Below, in pieces: positions 37,111 to 46,436 of a stretch of 64,000 nt of DNA. The translations under genes were made by a program, and so were the position numbers. The notes beneath the pieces are model-generated. The model saw only the letters and a list, made by a program, of their open reading frames with translations. It was not told where the DNA came from and searched no databases. Numbering within the stretch: position 1 is the first letter of the stretch; every line of letters starts with the position of its first letter. The stretch is taken from positions 124,001-188,000 of the forward strand of contig DAKJ01000005.1 in assembly GCA_002496565.1 (NCBI GenBank), in the 5' to 3' direction. This DNA is from Methanosarcina sp. UBA289 (GTDB lineage: Archaea > Halobacteriota > Methanosarcinia > Methanosarcinales > Methanosarcinaceae).

Positions 37111-37219
37111 CTCGTGTCTTTTTCAATATTTGACTCCTTGTTAACCTTTACACTCTTTTTTTTCTTTATTCCCGGTTTTGTTTTCTCTTTATCTTCAATT
37201 CTATTTTCTTTTTCGGATT

Positions 37220-38110
37220 TTACTTTGTTGTAACCTCGCAGCCGTCATGGGTTATTATTATGGTATGTTCGGCCTGGGCTACAAGCCCGCCAGTACTTTC
37301 GAGAAGCACAGGATAGGAATGAAGAATTCCTGCTTTTTCAAGCTGAAGTAATGCGAAATCCAGTCTGTCGGATTCAAGCCAGCGCTTTGCAAAAGGCAGC
37401 TCTCTATATTCTTCTACCTGTTTCAGGACATTTCGGACTGCAGGCATACGGACCGGCTTTTTCCTTATAAGGCTGTATATCTCGGCCCAGTTTCCGTCGT
37501 GGACAGTACCTGCTCCATCCGTTGCAAAAGGCTCAATTGCAAGCACGTCGCCTTCCTTTAAAATCGCTCCTCCTTCCACATGCCGGTTAGGAACAGCAGG
37601 ATCATCATGAGCTTCGTACTCGGAAAGTCCATGACCTGTCAGGTTTATTATCGGGTTAAGTCCGTAACTGCGAATGCTGTTCTCTATTGCAGCCCCAATT
37701 TCCCCTGTAGAAATTCCTGGCTTTGCAAGGTCAATGGCTACGGCAAGAGCTTCCTCGGCGGCTTTTAAGATATCGGAATTTCCTGACAGGTCAACAGTCA
37801 CAGCCGAGTCTGCAATATATCCATCTACATGGACCCCTAGATCCAGCTTAACCATATCCCTTCCAAAAACGTCAGTATCTCCTATCTTTGGGGTTGCATG
37901 TGCAGCCTCTTGATTTCTTGAAATATTGCAGGGAAAAGCCGGTCTGCCTCCCAGCTCTATAGTCCGGTTTTCAACAAACTCTGCAACTTGCAGCAGAGAG
38001 TTTCCGACCCTGATCATCTCCACAGCTTCGGCCCTGACAGTTTTCAGGATCCTACCTGCTTCTCTGTATTTCTCAAGGATCTCTTGCTTATTGTGCACAT
38101 TATCAGTCAT
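37220..38110 (-). CDS. map: Methionine aminopeptidase, type II
   Basis: The 296-residue M24A enzyme has metal ligands in KLDLGVHVDGYIADSAVTVD, in GHGLSEYEAHDDPAVPN and near the C-terminus (AQAEHTIIITHDG). The insertion before the C-terminal part marks the type II (archaeal/eukaryotic) class. It removes initiator Met from new proteins. I prefer ATG 38110, which follows AAGGGG, over TTG 38125. Confidence 0.93.
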   Translation of the reverse strand: MTDNVHNKQEILEKYREAGRILKTVRAEAVEMIRVGNSLLQVAEFVENRTIELGGRPAFPCNISRNQEAAHATPKIGDTDVFGRDMVKLDLGVHVDGYIADSAVTVDLSGNSDILKAAEEALAVAIDLAKPGISTGEIGAAIENSIRSYGLNPIINLTGHGLSEYEAHDDPAVPNRHVEGGAILKEGDVLAIEPFATDGAGTVHDGNWAEIYSLIRKKPVRMPAVRNVLKQVEEYRELPFAKRWLESDRLDFALLQLEKAGILHSYPVLLESTGGLVAQAEHTIIITHDGCEVTTK

Positions 38111-38281
38111 GTTACCCCTTGTCAATGATTTTATTAGATCTTCTAATTCCTGAATAATTGATTGAGATTTTAATGGAACATATTTGAATTATTGATACTT
38201 TTACTGCAATTTTATGAGCAGGCTAATATAGTTAGATGAAATGTAAACGAAATATAACAGATCCTTTAAATTGTAAACCTG

Positions 38282-39451
38282 TTATACTACAAATCTCTTT
38301 TCCAGCCCTGTAAGATTCTGGTATCCATTTTCAGTGACCAGGACCATATCCTCGATTCGTATTCCTCCTATTCCAGGGTAGTACAGCCCAGGCTCGATAG
38401 TGATCACATTTCCTGCCTCAAGTAAAACTCCGTTTTCTCCTACACTTGGTAATTCATGTATGTCAAGTCCAACTCCATGTCCTGTTGAATGAATAAACCC
38501 GACTTTTGCACCACTTCGGTAGGTATCGTATCCGTGCGCTTCGAAGAAGTCGCAAACAGCGTTATGAACATCAGATGCTTTTACTCCTGGCTTAACCATT
38601 TCAAACCCTTTTTTCTGGGCTGCAAGCACAGTTTCGTACATCTTTTTGAGCTCTTCCGAAACCTCTCCATGCAGGACTGTGCGTGTCATGTCCGCAAAAT
38701 AACGTTTTTTCTTGCTTCGCGGGAAAATATCCAGGATAATTGGGGCATTTGCCCTCAGAGGGCCGTCCGTAGTTCCATGAGGATTTGCCGTGTCCTTGCC
38801 GCATGAAACAATAGTCTCTTCGGCCTCGCACCCGTAGTCAAGAAGAGTATGATCTATAACCGAAAGCACTTTAGTCCCTGTCAGTACCTCCCCTGCGTGA
38901 TAAAGAAATCCTTCTTTTTCTTCTGCTCCTGCTATTAAGGTTATAGCAGCTTCCATAGCCTTTTCTCCTGCCATCTGGGCATATTTTATGGCTTCAAGCT
39001 CTTCCGGCCTTTTCAGGCTCCTGATTTGTCTGAATGGACTTTTTATAGGCACTATTGAGAAGCCTGCTTCCGTGAGAAAGTTTGATTCAAATACTGGGAA
39101 ATCGTAAGGTACTGCGACTTTCTTTATCCCTTTTTCTGCAAGCAGCTCGGATATGCAGGCTGCATAGGCGATAGACGGGTCTTTTTTCTCCTTTACCTTT
39201 TCCCTGTAGCCCAGATCCTGAGTTGTCTTTATTGTCGAAACTCTTGACTCTATTTCGGCTCTTCCTTTTTCCATATCTGAAATAAAGAGTACTTCTTCTC
39301 CGGCTGCTGTTTGCAGGTAAGCGAAATCGTCGGAAGCCAGGAAGCGAGTTACATAATAAATATCGGAATTATGAAGATTCCCTATCATAAGATAGGCATC
39401 GGTTCCTGCCTCTTCAAGGGTCTTTTTTATGCTGAACTCTGGTTCGGTCAT
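38282..39451 (-). CDS. Xaa-Pro dipeptidase / M24B aminopeptidase
   Basis: The 389-residue protein has a creatinase-like N-terminal domain and a pita-bread catalytic domain with metal ligands in DIFPRSKKKRYFADMTRT, STGHGVGLDIHE, ITIEPGLYYP and GIRIEDMV. It cleaves Xaa-Pro bonds in the cytoplasm. It lies upstream of map in the same direction, about 170 bp apart. Whether it is a prolidase or an aminopeptidase P cannot be told. Confidence 0.9.
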   Translation of the reverse strand: MTEPEFSIKKTLEEAGTDAYLMIGNLHNSDIYYVTRFLASDDFAYLQTAAGEEVLFISDMEKGRAEIESRVSTIKTTQDLGYREKVKEKKDPSIAYAACISELLAEKGIKKVAVPYDFPVFESNFLTEAGFSIVPIKSPFRQIRSLKRPEELEAIKYAQMAGEKAMEAAITLIAGAEEKEGFLYHAGEVLTGTKVLSVIDHTLLDYGCEAEETIVSCGKDTANPHGTTDGPLRANAPIILDIFPRSKKKRYFADMTRTVLHGEVSEELKKMYETVLAAQKKGFEMVKPGVKASDVHNAVCDFFEAHGYDTYRSGAKVGFIHSTGHGVGLDIHELPSVGENGVLLEAGNVITIEPGLYYPGIGGIRIEDMVLVTENGYQNLTGLEKRFVV

Positions 39452-39489
39452 GCAAGATAATTCTGGCTTTGTGCATAAAGGTCTTATTG

Positions 39490-40050
39490 TCAGGTCTTTT
39501 TTCCTTCCATTCGTAAGATGGCCTCTTTTAACTCATGGTTCAGAATAAGAAACTCTTCAAGCATCGCAAAATAGCGGTTAAGAGAAGCTGTCATTTCATC
39601 CGAGAACCTGAGAAAACATGCATATTTTCTCCTTCCCAGCTCTTTTACCCAGGATTTATTCTCAGGTTCCACTTCCAGCAGTTCCCAGAAAATTTCTGTG
39701 GCACAGCCAAGGATTCTTCGAACGCTTGAGGGCACTTCCTTTCGAATTTTTTCCTTTTTAAATTCCACGTAGTCCTTGGAAATATCCGGCTGAAACATTG
39801 CGTTTCTATGAATCCAGTAATCATCGCGATTGAGATAAGTTTCTACAATGTTTGAAATTTTGGGGAATAACTCCTTTAGGTCTAAACTTGATTCACCTTT
39901 TGATCCACTGGGATCTTTGTTGTCATATCTTAAGTTCTTGGGAATAGACGCATTTTCTGGAAAATGTACGGTCATTTCAATTTCTCTTTGAATCCATTCT
40001 GAGGTGAAGTTTTTGGTAGCTTCAATAAAGATGAGAGCCTCAATCTCCAT
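39490..40050 (-). CDS. Conserved hypothetical protein
   Basis: The 186-residue product starts MEIEALIFIEATKNFTSEWI after AGGAG and is mostly alpha-helical and charged, with no Cys cluster, signal peptide or membrane segment. I do not recognise it. It is 38 bp upstream of the M24B peptidase gene and may be in its operon. Confidence 0.6.
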   Translation of the reverse strand: MEIEALIFIEATKNFTSEWIQREIEMTVHFPENASIPKNLRYDNKDPSGSKGESSLDLKELFPKISNIVETYLNRDDYWIHRNAMFQPDISKDYVEFKKEKIRKEVPSSVRRILGCATEIFWELLEVEPENKSWVKELGRRKYACFLRFSDEMTASLNRYFAMLEEFLILNHELKEAILRMEGKKT

Positions 40051-40393
40051 TTTTCTCCTGGTAGCTTCCAGTCTTTCACATGTGCTGTTAATTTTTTTCC
40101 TAGAATCGTTCGGGATATCGGATTCAGTCTCTATTCTCGTGCCCTCCTTCCCTGTTAATTTTCTAATTTTTATGTATTTTCTCGTACATAATTTCCTTTT
40201 ATATTATTCTCAGGATTATTTCCTAAGTCTTTAATATTCTCTCTATAGGTTTGGGACAAGCTTGAATAAGTGAGAGAAAAAAATAGATTGAAGGGGTAAT
40301 ATTGGAACTTAACTGATTTAATCTGAGCAGTATGAGTAGGTTAGATAAAAAAAGAATAGAAGACGAGTTGATAAGAGAGAAACAATAAAAAAT

Positions 40394-40477
40394 GGTATAT
40401 TTTTAATAAATAATAAACAATGGTAAATTTTAAAGAAACAATAAATAACGGTAAATTTTAAAGAAAAAACAAGTGAA
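40394..40477. repeat. Three AT-rich tandem repeats with 28-nt period
   Basis: GGTATATTTTTAATAAA at 40394 and GGTAAATTTTAAAGAAA at 40422 and 40450 recur exactly every 28 nt. They lie in the gap 40051-40615, which otherwise shows no gene. Confidence 0.7.
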
Positions 40478-40615
40478 TGATTAAAACAAAAGCAAGCGTA
40501 AAGATTAGAAATTGCTGATATGACTTCCAATCTTTTAAAATAAAAGATAAAATGTTATTACTCTTTGTATTCTTTAAAATAAATTAAATAATGTCCTATA
40601 TTCAAAAAAATAAAG

Positions 40616-40688
40616 CGCCCGGACCGGGATTCGAACCCGGGTCGGAGCCTCGACAGGGCTCCATGATAGGCCTCTACACTATCCGGAC
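40616..40688 (-). tRNA. tRNA-Asp (GTC)
   Basis: On the minus strand GTCCGGA pairs with TCCGGGC to form the acceptor stem. The anticodon arm is GAGCC-CTGTCGA-GGCTC with anticodon GTC, and the T arm has loop TTCGAAT. The discriminator base is G, as expected for Asp. CCA is not encoded. It lies 113 nt after tRNA-Tyr in the same direction. Confidence 0.97.
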
Positions 40689-40801
40689 ACTTTGGTCTCT
40701 TCTGCTACTGTTTTTCGCTCGCATTGCGAGCAAAACTTAAATGCTTTTTTAATATATAAATGTTCCCGTTGAAGCTTTTCGATTCTGGATACTGCTTTAG
40801 G

Positions 40802-40917
40802 TCCCGCCTCCCAGACTCGAACCGGGGACATCGCGGTGCCTGCGCGGAAATGAACGGGTAATTTTACCCGCACGAGCCGAACTACAGCCGCGCACTCTAC
40901 CACTGAGTTAAGGCGGG
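40802..40917 (-). tRNA. tRNA-Tyr (GTA) with a 44-nt intron
   Basis: The acceptor is CCCGCCT with AGGCGGG and discriminator A, giving the archaeal Tyr identity pair C1:G72. The D stem is ACTC/GAGT, the anticodon stem CGCGG/CCGCG, the T loop TTCGAGT. Joining CTGTAG and A makes a standard loop with anticodon GTA, and the 44 nt between (40838-40881) are an intron at position 37/38. The intron folds on itself (GGGTA...TACCC), as expected for splicing endonuclease recognition. The mature tRNA has 72 nt without CCA. Confidence 0.95.
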
Positions 40918-41017
40918 ACTATGTATGTTAATCCACTGCTACACTTCTTGAGTGCACCATCTCATATATGGTGATGATATATATGTTTTACGCTGGATGT
41001 GGGCTATATGGGCACTT

Positions 41018-41039
41018 TTATAATATATTTATATTATAA
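41018..41039. repeat. AT-only inverted repeat upstream of tRNA-Tyr
   Basis: TTATAATATA and TATATTATAA are perfect 10-bp arms around TT. It lies 100 bp before tRNA-Tyr and may contain TATA elements or be a cruciform. Confidence 0.5.
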
Positions 41040-41130
41040 GTTCATTCCATAGCCTGTTTCATTCGTGATTCTGATAAGTTTTCAGGAGTGTTCTCATAGC
41101 TCAATACATAGTTACAATAATATTATGAAA

Positions 41131-41146
41131 AGAACCGGAAGGTTCT
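41131..41146 (-). terminator. Hairpin after S-adenosylmethionine synthetase gene
   Basis: On the minus strand AGAACC-TTCC-GGTTCT forms a 6-bp stem and tetraloop, followed by TTTC. It lies 21 nt after the stop codon. Confidence 0.55.
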
Positions 41147-41167
41147 CCTCATAAATATCTATCTTAT

Positions 41168-42364
41168 TTAGAAAGTGTTTAATTCTCCTTTAATTACCAT
41201 CTCGGTAATCTTTGTCACATTGGAAAGCCAGTCATCCATAACAACTTCGGCTTCGGCTTTGACCTTCGCAAAAGAAGTGCCTTCTTTAGGAATAATCTGT
41301 GCACTTGCTACAAGTGGCTGGTCAATTGGTTTTCCGATCTGGGAAAGCAGCCTGATATAAACGTCCTGGACTTCAGGAACCTGCTTTACAATATCGCGTG
41401 CCATCTGGGTTGAAAGGAGGTTGTAGATCTTGCCTATGTGGTTAATCGGGTTCTTTCCGCTGGTAGCCTCCATACTCATAGGCCTGTTTGGCGTAATAAG
41501 TCCATTACAGCGGTTTCCACGCCCTACCGAGCCGTCGTCTCCCATTTCAGCTGAAGTGCCTGTAACTGTGAGGAAAACACATTTTGTTTTCAAATTATCT
41601 CCGGTGTTAATGCAGACCTTCACATCGCGCTCAGTATACCTCGGGGCGAGTTCTTCAACATATGTCTGCATTTCCTGGATCATATTTATATAGCTGTCAA
41701 AGTCGTCAATGTATCTTCCGATCATGCCGCTGCATATTGTAAGGGTTATATCCTCTCCATCCCTGAGCCCCATGACCTTCATATCTTCTCCGATTGCAGG
41801 CATGCGTGACTTAAGGTCTGTGAGCAGTTGCCTTTCGGTATTATATACGAGGTTTTCAAGCTCGGAAAATGGAGCGTGCCCAACACCGAATGAGGTATCA
41901 TTTGCAACTGGAACTCTGTCTCTTTTGAAGACATCTCTGAGGTCTGAAGACCCTGTTCCGAGTTTGCAGTCCATGATAACATCTCTTTCGAGATCCATAT
42001 TTACAAGGGTATTCTTAAGATATTGTCTGGCAGCTTGTAGGGCCACAGAATCGGTAGCAAGCTCGACCCCTTCGAACTCCTTTGTTGCCCTGCCTACTAG
42101 CAAAATATATATTGGCTGCAGGATTTCCCCGCCCCCGAATTTGGGACTGGATCTCCCGGCTACAATCTGGGTTTCGTCGGTATTATGGTGAAGTACGGCT
42201 CCACATTTGCTTATGTATTCCCTGCATAGTGCGCGACTTACAGCCTCGGCAAGTCCATCTGATATGCTGTCAGGATGCCCTATCCCTTTACGTTCTACAA
42301 GCTCTATCCGTTGCTTCTCAATAGGGGTTTGGAAGAGCTCCTCCACTTTGATATTCCGGGCCAT
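41168..42364 (-). CDS. mat: Archaeal-type S-adenosylmethionine synthetase
   Basis: The 398-residue protein starts MARNIKVEELFQTPIEKQRI and carries ERKGIGHPDSISDGLAEAVS, the conserved N-terminal motif of archaeal methionine adenosyltransferases, and GRGNRCNGLITPNRPMSMEA. This enzyme is very divergent from bacterial MetK. It makes SAM from Met and ATP in the cytoplasm. GAGGAT precedes the ATG, and a hairpin follows the stop. Confidence 0.96.
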   Translation of the reverse strand: MARNIKVEELFQTPIEKQRIELVERKGIGHPDSISDGLAEAVSRALCREYISKCGAVLHHNTDETQIVAGRSSPKFGGGEILQPIYILLVGRATKEFEGVELATDSVALQAARQYLKNTLVNMDLERDVIMDCKLGTGSSDLRDVFKRDRVPVANDTSFGVGHAPFSELENLVYNTERQLLTDLKSRMPAIGEDMKVMGLRDGEDITLTICSGMIGRYIDDFDSYINMIQEMQTYVEELAPRYTERDVKVCINTGDNLKTKCVFLTVTGTSAEMGDDGSVGRGNRCNGLITPNRPMSMEATSGKNPINHIGKIYNLLSTQMARDIVKQVPEVQDVYIRLLSQIGKPIDQPLVASAQIIPKEGTSFAKVKAEAEVVMDDWLSNVTKITEMVIKGELNTF

Positions 42365-42841
42365 TTGGATCCTCTTTTTTCAAAATCGATAATAGTTTTA
42401 TTATTAAATGTTGATGTTATTGATTTACTATTTTTCGGTCAGTTGTATCATCAGTCTGCTATTCTTAGCACCCTGTTCTGATCAATTCTTCTGTTGCTAT
42501 GACATTAATAATATTTATAACTCGAGAGCAAGTTTCTATTAAATTACTATGCCTATATAATTTTTCCTCTGCGTTCATTACTGAAAGTAATAATTTCTCT
42601 AAAAACAACTTCCTATAAATCGATTTTACCTTCAATATTAAACGCTTACTCCTGCCTCTCTTAATTAATTAACAATGAATTGGCTTTTTATCTATGACCC
42701 TGCCTTTCTTAAAGGAAAACTTCCATGAGATCTTACCGTGAAGTCTATATTAGACAAGAGTATTCTGGATAAATGTTTTTACTTGGATGAGCTTACCCGA
42801 GGAAATATTTCTCGGCAGATTACTAATAGAGGACATAACAG
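42365..42841. other. Divergent intergenic region, no gene seen
   Basis: This gap separates the leftward SAM synthetase gene and rightward hisG. It is AT-rich and should hold both promoters, but I see no distinct operator. Confidence 0.45.
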
Positions 42842-43711
42842 ATGATTCGCGTTGCAATACCCAATAAAGGGCGCCTTTACGAACCCACAATCTCTATTTT
42901 CAAAGATGCAGGGCTCCCTGTCAGTGGAGGGGCTGAAAGTCGAAAGCTTTTCGCAAAAACTACAGATCCGGATATCCATATTCTCTTCGCCAGGGCCGCT
43001 GATATCCCTGAGTACGTACAGGACGGAGCTGCAGACGTTGGTATTACAGGCATAGATCTGATTACGGAAAGGGGAGCAAAGGTTGAAACCCTCTTGGACC
43101 TTAAATTCGGGAAAGCTAACCTTGTCCTGGCAGTCCCTGAGGATTCTGATTTCCAGAAAGCCCAGGATCTTGAAGGCCGAAAAATCGCAACTGAGTTTCC
43201 GGAAATTACAAGCCAGTACTTCAAAAAGCTTGGAGTAAACGTTGAGGTTATAAAGGTCAGTGGAGCCTGTGAAATGACTCCACACGTGGGGATTGCGGAC
43301 GCAATCGTGGATATCTCAAGTTCCGGAACCACCCTGATGATAAACCATTTAAAAGCTATTGACACCGTTTTTTCTTCCACAGTCTACCTGATCGCAAATA
43401 AAGAAAGCCTCAAGACAAAGGAAAAAATTCTGGATATCAAAACTGCACTGGAAAGCGTGCTCAATGCAAAGCAGCGGCGTTATCTTATGATGAATGTCCC
43501 CGAGTCATCACTCCAGTCAGTAAAAGAGGTCCTTCCAGGAATGTCAGGCCCAACGGTTATGAAGGTCGAATCCAGTAAATTGCCCGGAGAAGACATTCTT
43601 GCAGTTCATGCGGTTGTGGATGCAGACCTGATTTTTACCATTGTAAATAAGTTGAAGAAAGTTGGTGCACGTGACGTTCTTGTCGTACCTATCGAAAGAA
43701 TAATGCCCTGA
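42842..43711 (+). CDS. hisG: ATP phosphoribosyltransferase, long form
   Basis: The 289-residue enzyme has the HisG core (MIRVAIPNKGRLYEPTISIF, DVGITGIDLITE, GIADAIVDISSSGTTL) and the C-terminal regulatory domain of the long, HisZ-independent form. It catalyses the first step of histidine synthesis and is usually feedback-inhibited by His. It heads a hisG-hisA-hisB cluster. GAGG precedes the ATG. Confidence 0.96.
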   Translation: MIRVAIPNKGRLYEPTISIFKDAGLPVSGGAESRKLFAKTTDPDIHILFARAADIPEYVQDGAADVGITGIDLITERGAKVETLLDLKFGKANLVLAVPEDSDFQKAQDLEGRKIATEFPEITSQYFKKLGVNVEVIKVSGACEMTPHVGIADAIVDISSSGTTLMINHLKAIDTVFSSTVYLIANKESLKTKEKILDIKTALESVLNAKQRRYLMMNVPESSLQSVKEVLPGMSGPTVMKVESSKLPGEDILAVHAVVDADLIFTIVNKLKKVGARDVLVVPIERIMP

Positions 43712-43788
43712 AGAAAAATGACCTGAAAATGAGGCTTCAGGAAAGATAAATAAAAGAGAGTTCTCTAAGACGTGTCGGAGATGTGACT

Positions 43789-44526
43789 TTGGTTTTTGAA
43801 GTGATTCCTGCGGTGGATATGAGGGGCGGAAAATGCGTTCAGCTTGTTCAGGGAATACCTGGAAGTGAAATTGTATCCCTTGACGATCCTGTTGAAGTCT
43901 CCCTTGACTGGGTTAGAAAAGGGGCAAAGACCCTTCACCTGGTAGATCTGGACGGAGCAATTGAAGGAGAGCGCAAAAATGCCCCTATAATTGAAAAAAT
44001 AGTCAATGCCTGCCGAGAAAAAGGGGTGAGAATTCAGGTTGGAGGAGGCATTCGAAGCTTTGAGGATGCAGCTTCTTTGCTTGAGCTTGGGGTTTCGAGG
44101 GTGATTCTTGGAACTGCTGCTCTCCAGAACCCGGAACTTGTAAAACAGCTCTCCAGTGCCTTTGGAAAAGACAGTGTAACCGTTGCCCTGGATGCAAAAA
44201 ACGGAAAAATATCAATAAAAGGCTGGACTGAGGAATGTGCACAAACTCCTGTAGAAATGGGCAGAAAGTTTGAAGAACTTGGTGCAGGTAGTCTGCTTTT
44301 TACAAATATAGACACTGAAGGACTTTTGCAGGGAGTAAATCCTGCCCCTACAAAAGAACTTGTAGAGTCTGTCAGTATTCCTGTAATCGCATCCGGAGGA
44401 GTAAGTTCTCTGCAAGACCTGCAGGTTCTGAAGAATACCGGAGCAGCAGGAGTTGTGGTAGGCAGTGCTCTTTACACAGGCAGGTTCACACTTGAAGCTG
44501 CGATTGAAACAATCCTGCATGAGTGA
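43789..44526 (+). CDS. hisA: ProFAR isomerase HisA
   Basis: The (beta/alpha)8 protein starts FEVIPAVDMRGGKCVQLVQG, contains VQVGGGIRS-type phosphate motif (IQVGGGIRSFEDAASLLELG) and VIASGGVSSLQDL. It isomerises ProFAR to PRFAR, fourth step of histidine synthesis. GGAG lies 8 nt before TTG 43789, which I prefer; GTG at 43783 is too close to that site. It lies 71-77 bp after hisG. Confidence 0.95.
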   Translation: MVFEVIPAVDMRGGKCVQLVQGIPGSEIVSLDDPVEVSLDWVRKGAKTLHLVDLDGAIEGERKNAPIIEKIVNACREKGVRIQVGGGIRSFEDAASLLELGVSRVILGTAALQNPELVKQLSSAFGKDSVTVALDAKNGKISIKGWTEECAQTPVEMGRKFEELGAGSLLFTNIDTEGLLQGVNPAPTKELVESVSIPVIASGGVSSLQDLQVLKNTGAAGVVVGSALYTGRFTLEAAIETILHE

Positions 44527-44681
44527 AATGAACCTTGTTTTTGTTTTTTGGCAGAGCTTTTGACATATTTTTGGCATAATGCGTAATTATACTTCTTCAA
44601 TCTTCCGCAAAAGCATTGAGAAAGAATTAACAGGCAGCTAGATAGAAAGTATTTATAAATTTAAAGAGAATGTGGTGCTGT

Positions 44682-45257
44682 ATGAGAACAGGCAAAATTT
44701 CCCGCAAGACAAAAGAGACTGATATCCAGCTTGAACTGAACCTTGATGGCTCAGGGATTGCCGATATCAATACAGGGATTGGGTTTTTTGACCATATGCT
44801 TACTTCTTTTGCAAGACATGCAGAATTTGACCTTAAGGTACATGCGGATGGTGACCTGTATGTCGATGAACATCACCTTGTGGAAGACACAGGAATAGTT
44901 CTCGGAAAAGTGCTTGCTGAGGCGCTAGGAGATATGGCAGGAATTGCTCGTTTTGGAGAAGCCAGAATTCCAATGGACGAAGCCCTTGCCGAGGTTGCCT
45001 TGGATGTAGGCGGGCGCAGTTACCTTGTCCTGAAAGCCGAATTTACAGCTCCTCAGGTGGGACAATTCAGCACCCAGCTTGTAAAACACTTCTTCGAAAC
45101 ACTTGCCTCAAATGCAAAAATTACTATCCATGCAAGTGTCTATGGTGATAACGACCATCATAAGATCGAAGCTCTCTTCAAGGCTTTTGCCTATGCTATG
45201 AAACGAGCTGTAAAAATTGAAGGTAAAGAAATAAAGAGCACTAAAGGACTTCTATAA
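44682..45257 (+). CDS. hisB: Imidazoleglycerol-phosphate dehydratase
   Basis: The 191-residue enzyme has the three metal-binding His motifs: FFDHMLTSFARHAEFDL, DEHHLVEDTGI and DNDHHKIEALFKAFA. It has no phosphatase domain, as usual outside enterobacteria. It catalyses the sixth step of histidine synthesis and follows hisA after 155 bp. I chose ATG 44682; 44670 adds four residues. Confidence 0.95.
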   Translation: MRTGKISRKTKETDIQLELNLDGSGIADINTGIGFFDHMLTSFARHAEFDLKVHADGDLYVDEHHLVEDTGIVLGKVLAEALGDMAGIARFGEARIPMDEALAEVALDVGGRSYLVLKAEFTAPQVGQFSTQLVKHFFETLASNAKITIHASVYGDNDHHKIEALFKAFAYAMKRAVKIEGKEIKSTKGLL

Positions 45258-45271
45258 CGCCGTGTCCCATC

Positions 45272-45313
45272 ACCCTAGTTCCGTCACCCTAGTTCCGTCA
45301 CCCTAGTCCCGTC
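45272..45313. repeat. Three 14-nt tandem repeats after hisB
   Basis: ACCCTAGTTCCGTC occurs at 45272 and 45286, and as ACCCTAGTCCCGTC at 45300. The block is GC-richer than its surroundings. Confidence 0.85.
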
Positions 45314-45326
45314 TCGGGAGGACGGT

Positions 45327-45360
45327 GCCCTTTTCGCTCACTTCGTTCGCTCAAGAGGGC
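45327..45360. repeat. Hairpin-forming segment after hisB
   Basis: GCCCTTTT and AAGAGGGC at the ends flank a nested inverted repeat (CGCTCA...TTCGTTCG). It could fold as a long hairpin and serve as a terminator of the his genes; no T tract follows immediately. Confidence 0.4.
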
Positions 45361-45515
45361 TGAGTTATAGAACAGAAGTCTTTCGCATTTTCATACTTTC
45401 TGCAGTTGCTTCCTCTGAACCGAGTAGACGCAGGATATACATCAAAACTTGATTTAATGTATAATTTTACCTGATTCTGTAGATTTAGCATAGTTTTTTC
45501 GTTTCCTGTCTCCTC

Positions 45516-45538
45516 AAAAGTTAGGCAAGCTAACTTTT
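45516..45538 (+). terminator. Inverted repeat with T tract upstream of the oxidoreductase gene
   Basis: AAAAGTTAG and CTAACTTTT are perfect 9-bp arms around GCAAG, and the sequence continues with more T, as in a terminator. Its core TTAGGCAAGCTAA also resembles the DtxR-like box before feoB, so it could instead be an operator of the next gene (ATG 45584). Confidence 0.45.
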
Positions 45539-45583
45539 TTATTCCTGAAAATGAATTTTATAAATGGAATTTGGGGGAATGAA

Positions 45584-46225
45584 ATGAAAATTCTTTATGT
45601 TTACGCACACCCGGAACCTAAATCTTTTAATGGCGCTTTAAAGGATACAGCTCTTGCTGCCCTGCAGGAGAAAGGACATGAAGTGAAGCTCTCAGATCTT
45701 TATGCAACGAATTTCAATCCTGTACTCAATGCGGGAGATTTTACCGAAAGAAAAAAACCAGATATCTTCAAGCCGTTCTTTGAAGCGATCCAGGCCTACA
45801 AAACAGGGGCTTTTGCGCCTGATATTAAAGAGGAGATGAAAAAAGTAAAATGGGCTGACCTTCTGATTTTTCAGTTTCCGATTTTTTTCACTTCCATGCC
45901 AGCTATAATGAAAGGCTGGATTGATCGCATCCTGGCTCCTGGGTTTGGATTTAATCCGGTTACTAACAATGTCTACGATACCGGACTCTTTAAAGGAAAA
46001 TCCGTAATGCTTGTTACAACTACTGGAGCTCCGAAAGAAATGTATTCTGAGGGAGGAGCCCACAGAGACTTGAATAAGCATCTGGAGTCGATAACTCACT
46101 GCATTTTTGAATATATGGGAATGAAAGTGCTTCCATCTTATATCATTTACGAAGTGGGCAGCATATCCAGGGAAAAAGGAACTGAAATATTGGAAAATTA
46201 CAGGCAGAGAGTATTTGAATTTTGA
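45584..46225 (+). CDS. Flavodoxin-fold NAD(P)H:quinone oxidoreductase family protein
   Basis: The 213-residue protein starts MKILYVYAHPEPKSFNGALK, the FMN-binding lead of the NQO1/KefF family, and has ADLLIFQFPIFFTSMPAIMK and VTTTGAPKEMYSEGG. It likely reduces quinones or other acceptors with NAD(P)H in the cytoplasm. I chose ATG 45584 because GGGGG lies just before it; 45551 adds eleven residues. A TATA-like TTTTATAAAT lies about 25 bp upstream. Confidence 0.88.
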   Translation: MKILYVYAHPEPKSFNGALKDTALAALQEKGHEVKLSDLYATNFNPVLNAGDFTERKKPDIFKPFFEAIQAYKTGAFAPDIKEEMKKVKWADLLIFQFPIFFTSMPAIMKGWIDRILAPGFGFNPVTNNVYDTGLFKGKSVMLVTTTGAPKEMYSEGGAHRDLNKHLESITHCIFEYMGMKVLPSYIIYEVGSISREKGTEILENYRQRVFEF

Positions 46226-46338
46226 ATGGGAAGGATAACATCTTTCTTTTTTTGAGAATTCAGAGCTGGTGAGCAGCCCAAACATTCCAACTACTTTTGT
46301 AACGTTTTCACCTATATTTTATAAAAACCTATATTAAC

Positions 46339-46362
46339 CGTTATGTATGTTCAGACATATCA
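46339..46362 (+). promoter_or_regulatory. ModE-like box upstream of the ModD-like gene
   Basis: CGTTATGT, 8 nt, ACATATCA matches the fmd box (CGTTATGT, 8 nt, ACATAACG) at 14 of 16 arm positions with identical spacing. A TATA-like TATATTTTATAAAAA (46313-46327) lies just before it, so the box would overlap the transcription start. Confidence 0.6.
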
Positions 46363-46436
46363 CAAAAGTCCACATACAGATATGGATCTAAAGATTTGCT
46401 CTAAGGAGCTTATGAAGGGAATTTTTGAGGTAAAGT

